In this document: positions 25,984 through 34,133 of the stretch, piece after piece | How the letters are laid out: each line of letters starts with the position of its first letter | Position numbering within the stretch: position 1 is the stretch's first letter | From: Streptomyces sp. NBC_00582 | GTDB taxonomy: Bacteria; Actinomycetota; Actinomycetes; Streptomycetales; Streptomycetaceae | Direction: 5' to 3' | NCBI RefSeq assembly: GCF_036345155.1 | Contig: NZ_CP107772.1 | Location: 5,270,001 to 5,334,000, forward strand | DNA length: 64,000 nt | Translations under genes and position numbers: made by a program | Notes under the pieces: model-generated | Seen by the model: only the letters and a program-made list of their open reading frames with translations | Told to the model about the DNA's origin: nothing | Databases searched by the model: none

Positions 25984-26688
25984 TCACCTCGACTCCGCCG
26001 TCACCTCGTCCCCCACCGCGATCCGCCCCGGCCTGCGCACCGCGAAGTACGCGCCGAAGACCACCCCTCCCGCGCCGTCCGCCCGGCGGTGGCCGGCGAG
26101 GGTGCGCAGCGGTTCCGGGCCGGCCCGGCGGCCGGTGGACTGGTCGACCATGGTGACCGCGCAGCGGACCGTGAGCTCGGTGAGGGCCAGTTCGACGCCG
26201 GCGACGGTGAGACGGGGGGTGTCGTCCTCGGTGTGGGGGGTGGTCCAGCCGTCGACGACGAGGTTGGGGCGGAAGCGGTTCATGGGCAGCCGGTGGGCGC
26301 CGCGGGCGGCGATGCGCCGGTTCAGGGCGTCGAGGCTGGCCCGGGAGACCACATGGAGCCGGGAGGCGTTCCCGGCGGACGCGCGGACCAGGCGGCTCGG
26401 CCGGCCCAGCACCCGGGTGAGCCAGGCGTCGGCCTCGGGCCCGCTGTCCGTGACGGTCAGCGGCTCGGTCTCCGGCGCCCGCAGGGTCAGCCCGCCGTCC
26501 CCCAGCAGCGGGGCGATCACGGCGAGCCGGGGATCCGCGCCCTGCCAGCGGGGTTCGCCCTCCTCGTCGACGACCTCCCAGGCACGGTCGTCGAGGAGCC
26601 CCTGCGGGGTCACCGTCGCCTCCGTGAGCTCGACCCCCGCGCACCCCTTCACGGGGTAGTACGTGATCCCCACGACGTTCGCTCCCAT
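25984..26688 (-). CDS. MOSC domain-containing protein
   Basis: A 234-residue protein. The ATG at 26688 has GGGGAG just before it; an upstream in-frame ATG at 26742 is less likely. An N-terminal MOSC_N beta-barrel (VVGITYYPVKGCAGVELTEA, LLDDRAWEVVDEEG) is followed by the MOSC domain (MNRFRPNLVVDG, LTVRCAVTMVDQSTG with the conserved Cys, then LRTLAGHRR). MOSC proteins bind molybdenum cofactor or handle sulfur and include hydroxylamine-reducing enzymes. It is divergent from a DUF4142 gene. Confidence 0.9.
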   Translation of the reverse strand: MGANVVGITYYPVKGCAGVELTEATVTPQGLLDDRAWEVVDEEGEPRWQGADPRLAVIAPLLGDGGLTLRAPETEPLTVTDSGPEADAWLTRVLGRPSRLVRASAGNASRLHVVSRASLDALNRRIAARGAHRLPMNRFRPNLVVDGWTTPHTEDDTPRLTVAGVELALTELTVRCAVTMVDQSTGRRAGPEPLRTLAGHRRADGAGGVVFGAYFAVRRPGRIAVGDEVTAESR

Positions 26689-26746
26689 GGACTCCCCCTC
26701 GCAGTCGCCCGGTTCCCGCGTCAGTTTCTGATGGGAACTCATACGC

Positions 26747-26761
26747 CGTAAAGATTTTACG
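26747..26761. promoter_or_regulatory. Palindrome between divergent MOSC and DUF4142 genes
   Basis: CGTAAA and TTTACG form a perfect inverted repeat around GAT in an otherwise AT-poor region. It lies 59 bases from one start and 99 from the other and could be an operator. Confidence 0.4.
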
Positions 26762-26859
26762 AACCCCATAGAGTCGCGGCGGCTCGGCTTGCGTACTCCT
26801 GTGCGTCCGACCCCGCCGCAGACCCACCGCGGCGGATCCCCGACCGGGCAGGAGGAAAA

Positions 26860-27645
26860 GTGCCACTCTCGCGGAACGCGATGGGAACCATCTTCGTGGG
26901 CGGAGCTCTGACGCTGACCCTGGGCGCCCTCGCCTACCCCTCCATGCTGGGGTTGGACACGGTGTCGACCACGACGGACAGGGTCATCGCGAACACCCAG
27001 TGGGGTCCGCTGACCGAGGGCGACCGCGACTTCGTGGTGAAGGTGCGGGCCGCCGGTCTGTGGGAGTACCCGGTGGGCCAGATCGGTCTGCAGAAGGGGA
27101 CGAGCAAGGCCGTCCTGACCGCGAGCGAGCACCTCATCGACGGACACGCCGCCCTCGACATCACCTGCCGCAAGATCGCGCCGATGCTGAACATCACGCT
27201 GCCCAACGTGGCGAGCCCCCAGCAGGAGGGCTTCGTGACCCAGCTCAAGGGCGATTCCGGCGCGCAGTTCGACAAGGACTTCGCCAACATCCTGCGCATG
27301 ACGCACGGTTCCATCTTCAACACCGTGGCGAAGATCCGGTCGACGACGAAGAACTCCCTGGTGCGCGCCCTGGCCGACCAGGCCAACGACACCGTCCTCG
27401 ACCACATCACGGTGATGGAGAAGACCGGTCTGGTCGACTTCGACTCGACGCTCTTCCAGCAGACCACCGCGCCCAAGCTGCCCAAGTCGGACCTGACCCC
27501 GCCCGCCCCGGCAGCCGGCGCACCCCAGGTCGTCCTCACTCCGCCGCCGAACGCCACGTCCACCCCGGTGGACGTCGACGGCATCGCGGGCGGCGCGGCC
27601 AACTCGACGGCCGGCGCCGCCGCGAACGCGGGCACGGGCGGCTGA
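26860..27645 (+). CDS. DUF4142 domain protein, exported or membrane-anchored
   Basis: A 261-residue protein starting at a GTG with AGGAGG nearby. An N-terminal hydrophobic segment (MGTIFVGGALTLTLGALAYP) is a signal peptide or anchor. The DUF4142 ferritin-like helical domain follows (DRDFVVKVRAAGLWEYPVGQ, LIDGHAALDITCRKIA, FDKDFANILRMTHGSIFNTV, ANDTVLDHITVMEKTGLVDF). The C-terminus is a Pro/Ala/Gly-rich tail. The domain's conserved His and Glu positions are mostly present. Function of the family is unknown, with links to envelope stress. Confidence 0.85.
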   Translation: MPLSRNAMGTIFVGGALTLTLGALAYPSMLGLDTVSTTTDRVIANTQWGPLTEGDRDFVVKVRAAGLWEYPVGQIGLQKGTSKAVLTASEHLIDGHAALDITCRKIAPMLNITLPNVASPQQEGFVTQLKGDSGAQFDKDFANILRMTHGSIFNTVAKIRSTTKNSLVRALADQANDTVLDHITVMEKTGLVDFDSTLFQQTTAPKLPKSDLTPPAPAAGAPQVVLTPPPNATSTPVDVDGIAGGAANSTAGAAANAGTGG

Positions 27646-27653
27646 GCCACGCC

Positions 27654-29309
27654 CTAGGCGAGCCACACCGTGGTGTCCGGCGGCAGGGGGCCCGGCCCGG
27701 TGCCGTCGGGCATCGGCGTGCTGCTCAGCAGGATCTCGCCCGGCGGCAGCGGTGCGTGGGTGTCCGAGAGATTGGTGACGCAGCGCCAGCCGGCGGAGCG
27801 GGCGAAGGCCAGCACGCCCGGCGGGGTGTCCGGGAGCCAGCTCAGCTCCTCGCCGTCGAGCAGCTTGCGGCGCAGACGCAGGGCCGTGCGGTAGAGCTCC
27901 AGCGTGGAGCCCGCCGCCCCGTCCTGCGCCTCGGCCGCGTACCGCGCGAACCACGGCGGCTGCGGCAGCCAGGCGCCACCCGCGCCGAAGCCGTACGACG
28001 GCCCGGTGGCCGTCCAGGGGAGCGGGACCCGGCAGCCGTCGCGTCCCTTGCGGGTCCGGCCCGTCTGCTCCCACAGCGGGTCCTGGAGCACCTCCGGCGG
28101 GAGTCCGGCGACCTCGGGCAGGCCCAGTTCCTCGCCCTGGTAGAGGTACGACGATCCGGGCAGCGCCAGCATCAGCAGCGTGGCCGCCCGGGCCCGGCGC
28201 AACCCGTGTGCCTCGTCCACGGCGGGCGTGGTGCCGCCCGACAGCAGCCAGGCGTTCTCGTCGGTGCCGGGCGGGAGCAGCAGCCGGGAGGGGTGGCGTA
28301 CGACGTCGTGGTTGGAGAGCACCCAGGTGGCGGAGGCGCCGACGGCGCGGGCCGTGGCGAGGGAACCGGTGATCACGTGACGGATCGCGTCCGCGTCCCA
28401 CGGGGCTTGCAGGTACTCGAAGTTGAAGGCCTGGTTCAGTTCGTCCGGGCGGGCGTACAGGGCGCGTCGGGCGCCCGGTACCCAGGCCTCGGCGACCGCC
28501 GTGCGGGGCGGGGAGTAGGAGTCGAGGACGCGGCGCCAGTCGCGGTAGATCTCGTGGACCTCGTCGCGGTCGTAGAAGGGGTGGGTGCCCGGGGGCAGGT
28601 GCGCGAGGGCCTCCTCGCCGCTCAGCTGCGCTGCGCCGAGGTCGCGGAGGGGCTCGGTGAGGTCCTTGGCGAGGGCGTGGGCCACGTCCACGCGGAAGCC
28701 GTCCACGCCCCGGTCGGACCAGAAGCGCAGGGTGGTGCGGAAGTCCTCGCGGACCTCCTCGTGGCTCCAGTCGAGGTCGGGCTGCTGACGGGCGAAGAGA
28801 TGCAGGTACCACTGGCCGTCCGGGACGCGCTCCCAGGCGCTGCCGCCGAACACCGACTGCCAGTCGGTGGGCGGGAGTTCCCCGTGCGCGCCCCGGCCCT
28901 CGCGGAAGACGTAACGGGCCCGGGCCGGGGAGCCGGGCCCCGCGGCCAGGGCCTCCTGGAACCAGGCGTGCCGGTGCGAGGTGTGGTTGGGGACGAGGTC
29001 GACGATCACCTTCAGCCCGAGCCGGTGGGCCTCGGCGGTCAGCGCGTCGAAGTCGGCGAGGGTGCCGAGGCGCGGGTCGACGTCCCGGTGGTCCTCGACG
29101 TCGTAGCCGCCGTCGGCGAGCTCGGAGGGGTAGAAGGGGCTCAGCCAGAGGGCGTCGACACCGAGGGCCGCGAGATGGGGCAGCCGGCCGGTGACACCTC
29201 TCAGGTCGCCGAGGCCGTCCCCGTCGGCGTCGGCGAAACTGCGCGGGTACACCTGGTAGACGACTGCCTGGCGCCACCAGTCGGGATTGCGGGCGGAGAA
29301 GTCGGTCAC
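27654..29309 (-). CDS. GH13 alpha-glucosidase
   Basis: A 551-residue cytoplasmic-type enzyme (no signal peptide). All GH13 regions are present: DLVPNHTS (I), GFRVDVAHAL (II, nucleophile Asp), VAEAW (III, acid/base Glu) and VLSNHDVVRHPSR (IV). The N-terminus has WWRQAVVYQVYPRSFADADG, typical of alpha-glucosidases and oligo-1,6-glucosidases. The GTG at 29309 is the first sensible start but has no strong ribosome site. It probably hydrolyses maltose-type or isomaltose-type sugars. No sugar transporter genes lie beside it. Confidence 0.9.
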   Translation of the reverse strand: MTDFSARNPDWWRQAVVYQVYPRSFADADGDGLGDLRGVTGRLPHLAALGVDALWLSPFYPSELADGGYDVEDHRDVDPRLGTLADFDALTAEAHRLGLKVIVDLVPNHTSHRHAWFQEALAAGPGSPARARYVFREGRGAHGELPPTDWQSVFGGSAWERVPDGQWYLHLFARQQPDLDWSHEEVREDFRTTLRFWSDRGVDGFRVDVAHALAKDLTEPLRDLGAAQLSGEEALAHLPPGTHPFYDRDEVHEIYRDWRRVLDSYSPPRTAVAEAWVPGARRALYARPDELNQAFNFEYLQAPWDADAIRHVITGSLATARAVGASATWVLSNHDVVRHPSRLLLPPGTDENAWLLSGGTTPAVDEAHGLRRARAATLLMLALPGSSYLYQGEELGLPEVAGLPPEVLQDPLWEQTGRTRKGRDGCRVPLPWTATGPSYGFGAGGAWLPQPPWFARYAAEAQDGAAGSTLELYRTALRLRRKLLDGEELSWLPDTPPGVLAFARSAGWRCVTNLSDTHAPLPPGEILLSSTPMPDGTGPGPLPPDTTVWLA

Positions 29310-29581
29310 GCACGGAATTCTGTCCAGGTTGCCGGGAAAGCGAACCCACGGGCGGTCCGGAGGGGATCGTTCCACACGTGATGAAGTCGTGACGGAAATT
29401 TGAACTCCCCAGTGTTTATCCCAGGTTGACAGCGATCTGGCAGGCGAACGACGATGGACGGACACTGTGGCGCCTGTGACCAGAGGGCCCGGTGTTTCTT
29501 CCTTTTCCTGATCTGACCAGTCAGCCCTGGCATTGCCCTGGCATTCGCCATGAACCGGCATCCGCCAAGAAATGGATTCGC

Positions 29582-30556
29582 ATGTCCATAGCGAGACGTG
29601 TCACCGCGCGCCGCCTGCTGGGGACGGGCGCCGCCACGCTCACCCTCTGCGCCGCCTCCGTGGCCGCAGCCTCCGGTGCCTTCGCCCAGTCCGGGTCGGA
29701 CGGCGGCGACGGCTGGAAGTCCGGCGGGCACTATCAGCCCGGCACCGGCGCGGGTACCGAGACGGGGACCGACCGCTGCCAGTTCTCGCTCGACGGCAAG
29801 AACTTCTTCGACTCGGTGCGGGTAGACGACCAGAACCTCAGGCCGACCCAGGACGGCAAGGTGCACATCTCCGTCCGCACGGCGGGCGACGCGAGCACCT
29901 GCACCGCCTCCCTGGCCTCCTACCTCGCCCACGGCGCCACCTTCGGCACCTCCGGTGAGCAGGTCTTCGTCGACTTCGACACCGTGACGGTCAAGCCCGG
30001 CCAGACCGACACCCTCGACATCGCCGTCCCCGACGCGGGCTGCTACGCCCAGATCGACCTCTACCGCGGCGCGGTGAAGTTCGACGGCAAGCTCGACGCG
30101 AAGGACGGCTTCGTCCACGGCGACCTGCCCAAGGGCCCGGACCGCCCCGTCATCAAGGACAAGCTGATCGCGGCCTGGAACGGCGGCACGAAGGACTGCA
30201 CGTCCAGCGAGCAGCCCCCGTCCTCCCCCTCCCCGTCGGCCCCGGCCGGGGGCGGCGACTCCTCGCCGTCGCCGTCGACGTCCGCCTCCACCCCGTCGGA
30301 CGACTCCTCCGAGAGCGCCTCGCCCTCGCCCTCCGCCTCGGAGTCCACGTCGACCGAGTCGGCCACGCCGACCCCGTCCGCCTCCGAGTCGACCGGCACG
30401 CCCGTCACCGGCGGCAGCACCGGCGGTGGCGGCGACCTCGCCGAGACCGGCGCCAGCAGCAACACCCCGCTCATCGCGGGCGGGGCCGCCGCGCTCCTGG
30501 CCGGCGGCGCCGCGATCGTCGTGGCCACCCGCCGCCGCAAGGCGACCCGCGCCTGA
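29582..30556 (+). CDS. LAETG sortase-anchored cell-surface protein
   Basis: A 324-residue protein. The signal peptide (MSIARRVTARRLLGTGAATL, cut near AFAQS) is followed by a beta-rich domain with two Cys pairs (TDRCQFSLDGKNFFDSVRVD, CTASLASYLAHGATF, GCYAQIDLYRGAVKFDG). A Ser/Pro/Thr/Glu-rich wall-spanning linker leads to LAETG, a hydrophobic helix and a basic tail (TRRRKATRA). LAxTG is the motif for class E sortases in Streptomyces. The upstream gap holds a candidate TTGACA at 29426 with 18-base spacing to GACGAT. Confidence 0.88.
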   Translation: MSIARRVTARRLLGTGAATLTLCAASVAAASGAFAQSGSDGGDGWKSGGHYQPGTGAGTETGTDRCQFSLDGKNFFDSVRVDDQNLRPTQDGKVHISVRTAGDASTCTASLASYLAHGATFGTSGEQVFVDFDTVTVKPGQTDTLDIAVPDAGCYAQIDLYRGAVKFDGKLDAKDGFVHGDLPKGPDRPVIKDKLIAAWNGGTKDCTSSEQPPSSPSPSAPAGGGDSSPSPSTSASTPSDDSSESASPSPSASESTSTESATPTPSASESTGTPVTGGSTGGGGDLAETGASSNTPLIAGGAAALLAGGAAIVVATRRRKATRA

Positions 30557-30723
30557 CGCAGGCCTCTCCGGCTTCTCCGGTACGTCCGCCCCGGCACCCT
30601 TGTGGCGCCGGGGCGGACGTGCGTACGTAGTCCGCTACGTGGTTCCCACGATGTCCCGACGCGACCGACCGGGGGAGGATGCGTACCCGCGCCCCCGTCC
30701 GGAGCGAAAGGACATCGACTTCC

Positions 30724-31395
30724 ATGCTTCCGTGGATCATCTGGTCGGTCATCATCCTGGCGCCGTTCGTCGTCGGCGGGACCCTCGCGTTCCGCACCCT
30801 GCGCCGGGTGCGCAAGGCGGACCGGGCGATGACCGCCCTGGCCGGAGATCCCGGCTGGAGCCGACTGGAACGGGGCCCGGACGGCGCGGAATGGGCGGGG
30901 TACGCGGGCCACTTCCCCTGGCTGCTGCGCACCCGGCACGGCACCGGCGCGACCGGCCCGCTCGGCGAGCACCGGGTCACCGTCGCCCGGCGCTGGGAGC
31001 CCTCCGGGCGCAGGGACGTACGGCACTGGCTGATCGTGAGCTTCGAGGTGCCCGGCGACCGCCCCGCCCTGCGTCTCGAACGCGCCTGGAGCGCGGCGAA
31101 GCTCGGCCTGCGCTCCCCCGACGGTGTCCCGTACCTCCCGATGAGCGCGGACTCCGCGGGGACGGCCGAGCGGTTCCACGCCTCCGACCTGCCCCAGCGG
31201 CTGGTCCGGTTCGCGGGACCCGCGGTCTCGGTCTCGGCGGACGGCGTGTGCTTCGTCTACCCGATGCCCGACGTGACGAGTTTGGACCGGCTCCTGGAGG
31301 AACTGGCCGCCCTGATCCCGGACCTCACCGCCCTCGCCCGCGCCTCGACCGGTCCAGAGGGCCAGGACCAGGACCAGGACCAGGGCCGGCCCTAG
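30724..31395 (+). CDS. Hypothetical protein with N-terminal membrane helix
   Basis: A 223-residue protein: one transmembrane helix (MLPWIIWSVIILAPFVVGGT) and then a soluble alpha/beta domain (WAGYAGHFPWLLRTRHGTGA, WLIVSFEVPGDRPALRLERA). It ends in a Gln-Asp repeat (GQDQDQDQGRP). Not recognised. Its TAG stop lies inside the CCTAGG that was duplicated when the IS481-type element landed, so the gene itself is intact. Confidence 0.65.
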   Translation: MLPWIIWSVIILAPFVVGGTLAFRTLRRVRKADRAMTALAGDPGWSRLERGPDGAEWAGYAGHFPWLLRTRHGTGATGPLGEHRVTVARRWEPSGRRDVRHWLIVSFEVPGDRPALRLERAWSAAKLGLRSPDGVPYLPMSADSAGTAERFHASDLPQRLVRFAGPAVSVSADGVCFVYPMPDVTSLDRLLEELAALIPDLTALARASTGPEGQDQDQDQGRP

Positions 31396-31396
31396 G

Positions 31397-32449
31397 TGTA
31401 TTGATCACAAGCGTTGTTGACACTCGCCGGTGCTTGATCATGGCGAAGACCTCCGGTGTGGTGGAGCTGTCTAGGACTGCACCGCACGGAGGTCTTCGTG
31501 TCCCACCGTAATGCCCGGTTGACCGTTCACGGCAGGCGGCTGCTCGTCGAACGTGTCTGCGGTGGCCGCCCGGTCGCGCATGTCGCGGCGGAAATGGGCA
31601 TCTCGCGGGCCACGGCCCACAAGTGGATCCGCCGCTGGCGGGCGGAGGGCGAGCTGGGGCTGCACGACCGCCCCAGCCGTCCGCTGACGACACCCCACCG
31701 CACGGCGGCAGCGGTAGAGGCCCGCGTGTGCCGGCTGCGCCAGGACCGAAAACTGGGCCCCGCCCGCCTCGGCCCGGTCCTGGGCCTGCCCCCGTCGACC
31801 GTGCACCGCATCCTCACCCGCCACGGCCTCAACCGGCTTGCGCACCTGGACCGGCCCACCGGACAGCTCATCCGCCGCTACGAACGCGACCGGCCCGGCG
31901 AACTCATCCACGTCGACGTCAAGAAACTCGGCCGCATCCCCGACGGCGGCGGCCACAAGGTCCTGGGCCGTCAAGCGGGCCGGGCCACTCGCAGCGGGAT
32001 GGGCTTCGACTACATCCACTCCGCCGTCGACGACCACAGCCGCCTCGCCTACAGCGAGATCCACGCGGACGAGAAGGCCGCCACCTGCGCAGACTTCCTC
32101 CGCCGGGCCGCGGCCTTCTTCCAGACCACGGGCATCGACCGCATCGAGCGGGTCCTGACCGACAACGCCTGGCCCTACCGCAAGAGCTTCGCCTGGCAGC
32201 AGGCGCTTGCCGACCTCGGCGCGGCCGGCAAGCTGACCCGCGCCTACCGGCCGCAGACTAACGGCAAGGTCGAACGCTTCAACCGCACCCTGCTCGACGA
32301 GTGGGCCTACCTCAAGCCCTACACGAACAACGGCGAGCGGACCGCGGCCCTGGCAGACTTTCTGCACACCTACAACCACCACCGCTGCCACACCGCACTC
32401 GGCGGTCAGCCACCGATCAGCCGTGTGAACAACGCTGCGGGTCAATACA
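31397..32449 (+). mobile_element. IS481-family insertion sequence, intact
   Basis: A 1053-bp element with 27-base terminal inverted repeats that match at 22 positions (both ends start TGTATTGA, share GCGTTGTT and close with ACAC). It is flanked by the 6-bp direct repeat CCTAGG (31391-31396 and 32450-32455). One transposase gene fills it. A 12-base inverted repeat (31444-31455 and 31487-31498) covers the transposase ribosome site. The element looks complete and recent. Confidence 0.9.
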
Positions 32450-32454
32450 CCTAG
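31498..32454 (+). CDS. IS481-family DDE transposase
   Basis: A 318-residue transposase starting at a GTG five bases after GGAGG. An N-terminal HTH (LVERVCGGRPVAHVAAEMGI, SRATAHKWIRRWRAEGE) is followed by an rve-type catalytic core with the DDE residues: ELIHVDVKKLG (D), ERVLTDNAWPY (D) and NGKVERFNRTLLDEWAY (E). All are intact. The last Thr codon is split across the element end, and the TAG stop lies wholly in the target duplication, so the element relies on a CTAG target to end translation. Confidence 0.93.
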   Translation: MSHRNARLTVHGRRLLVERVCGGRPVAHVAAEMGISRATAHKWIRRWRAEGELGLHDRPSRPLTTPHRTAAAVEARVCRLRQDRKLGPARLGPVLGLPPSTVHRILTRHGLNRLAHLDRPTGQLIRRYERDRPGELIHVDVKKLGRIPDGGGHKVLGRQAGRATRSGMGFDYIHSAVDDHSRLAYSEIHADEKAATCADFLRRAAAFFQTTGIDRIERVLTDNAWPYRKSFAWQQALADLGAAGKLTRAYRPQTNGKVERFNRTLLDEWAYLKPYTNNGERTAALADFLHTYNHHRCHTALGGQPPISRVNNAAGQYT

Positions 32455-32615
32455 GGCCCTTCTGACGGATCTCCGTGGGTGAAGGAGCGGCGTTCGGTGC
32501 GCGCGCTCGGCGTGCGGCGTGGAGGGTCATGTGGCGGAGCCACCTGGCCCTTCGCGCCGTGCGGCGAGCGGGCGTGCCGGGCGTCGCGACGCCGCGGAGA
32601 TCCGTCAGAAGGGCC
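32455..32615. mobile_element. MITE-like element with 21-bp inverted repeats and CTAG target duplication
   Basis: A 161-bp sequence with perfect terminal inverted repeats beginning GGCCCTTCTGACGG and flanked on both sides by CTAG (32451-32454 and 32616-32619). It has no coding capacity. Ends of this kind and a CTAG or TNA target fit IS5-family relatives, so a full-length parent element should supply the transposase; none is in the window. The inside is GC-rich and could fold as a long hairpin. Confidence 0.7.
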
Positions 32616-33587
32616 CTAGTCCCGCTCCACGGTCCCCAGGTACAGGCGGGCGTACCGCTCGACGTCCACGTCCAGGCCCACGTCCACCAGGGCCTGCTCC
32701 CGTAGGCCGTCGTGCGTCCCGGACCCGGTGGGCGGCGGCGGGCGCCGGTCGACGATCGTCTGGCCCCGGGTCGGGCCGGGGGCCAGGCACACCTCCACGG
32801 GGAGCAGCCGGGTGGTGAGGCCGGCCGGGTCCACCACCGCGCACACCGCGCCCGCGTCACCGAGCCCCCCGGCGTCCTCGTCGGCGTCCGCCCCGGGCGC
32901 GGGCGGACGGTGGGCCAGCAGATCGCCGGCCAGGCGGGTGCCCGGTTCCGCGCTCGCCCGCAGCCGTCGTACGTCCCTGCCCGGGACCACCACCCGCCGG
33001 AACACGTCCAGCCCGTACATGGTGATCGGCACCCCGGCCGTGAGCAGGATCGCGGCCGCCTCCGGGTCGTGCCACACGTTGAACTCCGCGACGGGCGTGG
33101 CGTTGCCGACGGACACCGCGCCGCCCATGAACACGATCCGCTCGAGGTTGCGGGTGACCTCGGGGTGGGTGCGCAGCAGCAGCGCGATGTTGGTCAGGGG
33201 CGCGGTGGGGATCAGCGTGACCGGGCGGGGCGAGGCGAGGATCTCGCGGCGCAGCAGAGTGACCGCGTCCACGTCGACGGCGGTACGGGCCGGGGCGGGC
33301 AGACCGGCGATGTCGCCCATGCCGTCCTTGCCGTGCACGGTCGCCGAACGGGCGGGCTCGATCAGCGGCCGCTCGGCGCCCCGCGCGACCGGGACGTCCC
33401 CGGCGCCCGCCACGTCCAGCACGGTCAGGGTGTTGCGGACCACGCCGTCGACGTCCGTGTTCCCGGCGACACAGGTCACCGCCCGCAGATCCAGTCCGGG
33501 ATGCCGTACGGCGAACAGCAGCGCGAGGGCGTCGTCGACCCCCGTGTCGCAGTCGATGATCACGGGGACGGGTCGACGCTCGATCAT
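32616..33587 (-). CDS. Inosine-uridine-preferring nucleoside hydrolase
   Basis: A 323-residue enzyme of the IUNH family. The N-terminal calcium-binding motif is IIDCDTGVDDALAL, followed by TCVAGNTDVDGVVRNTL, and the second Asp/His cluster is VAEFNVWHDPEAAAILL. It splits purine or pyrimidine ribonucleosides into base and ribose in salvage. The ATG at 33587 has GGAGG directly before it. Its TAG stop is the reverse-strand reading of the right CTAG copy beside the MITE-like element. Confidence 0.92.
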   Translation of the reverse strand: MIERRPVPVIIDCDTGVDDALALLFAVRHPGLDLRAVTCVAGNTDVDGVVRNTLTVLDVAGAGDVPVARGAERPLIEPARSATVHGKDGMGDIAGLPAPARTAVDVDAVTLLRREILASPRPVTLIPTAPLTNIALLLRTHPEVTRNLERIVFMGGAVSVGNATPVAEFNVWHDPEAAAILLTAGVPITMYGLDVFRRVVVPGRDVRRLRASAEPGTRLAGDLLAHRPPAPGADADEDAGGLGDAGAVCAVVDPAGLTTRLLPVEVCLAPGPTRGQTIVDRRPPPPTGSGTHDGLREQALVDVGLDVDVERYARLYLGTVERD

Positions 33588-33610
33588 CCTCCACTCCTTC
33601 CCGACCGAGC

Positions 33611-33635
33611 CCGGTGGAACCACAGCTTCCACCGG
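33611..33635. promoter_or_regulatory. Inverted repeat upstream of the nucleoside hydrolase gene
   Basis: CCGGTGGAA and TTCCACCGG, nine perfect bases on each side of a 7-base spacer, 24 bases before the start codon. It could be an operator or an mRNA leader hairpin. Confidence 0.4.
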
Positions 33636-33793
33636 GGAGGGTCCCGGGGGCGCACAGGACGGTCGCGAGGGCGACGAGCGCGGCTCCCGAGGACGGCGTA
33701 CACGGACGCGCGCACGACGACCCCGTCGCCGGTGTCGCCGGTGCGGTGCTGCCGGGCTGCGAGTGCGCCTCCGTACCCGTGGCGGGGAGCCTG

Positions 33794-34070
33794 ATGCGGC
33801 GTGGGGTCGCCCCGGCCGCCGCCCTCGCCTTCCTGCTCTCCGCCCCCGCGACACCGGCGAGGTCGAGATCCTGGGCGCCGACGACGACGCCCCGCCCACC
33901 GACGGGTCACCGTCACCGTCACCGGCACCTGGCGCCCCGAGGGAACCCTGGGCTCCGACGCGGCCTGGCCACCGGTGCTGAAGGCGGCCGGGGTGACCCG
34001 GGTGAAGCAGCCCGCGGATCCGTGCGAGAAGCCGTGGGACGCGTTGCGGAAGTGCCGGTTCCGCAGGGGG
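33794..34070 (+). pseudogene. Possible decayed secreted-protein gene in a 546-base gap
   Basis: The gap 33588-34133 has no intact gene. A signal-peptide-like start (MRRGVAPAAALAFLLSAPAT) at 33794 is followed in other frames by GEVEILGADDDAPP and then VTVTVTGTWRPEGTLGSDAA ... KQPADPCEKPWDALRKCRFR. The pieces look coding but need two frame changes to join. The product is not recognised. Confidence 0.35.
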
Positions 34071-34133
34071 GCGGGGGGTACCCGGCGGACGTGGGGAGTC
34101 GACCGACCGACCCCTTGCGCGGAGGTGGTCGTC

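Noticed and set aside
25984..29349. A 1121-residue minus-strand frame spanning the MOSC gene, the DUF4142 gene and the alpha-glucosidase gene
   Set aside because: Only its C-terminal 234 residues are the real MOSC protein; the rest is a shadow of other genes and intergenic DNA.
29375..29380. CACGTG as an operator before the alpha-glucosidase gene
   Set aside because: A six-base palindrome is expected by chance, and the known Streptomyces maltose-regulator direct repeats are not present.
31391..32619. A single composite transposon spanning both elements
   Set aside because: The two elements have unrelated ends and separate target duplications, so they are independent insertions at one site.
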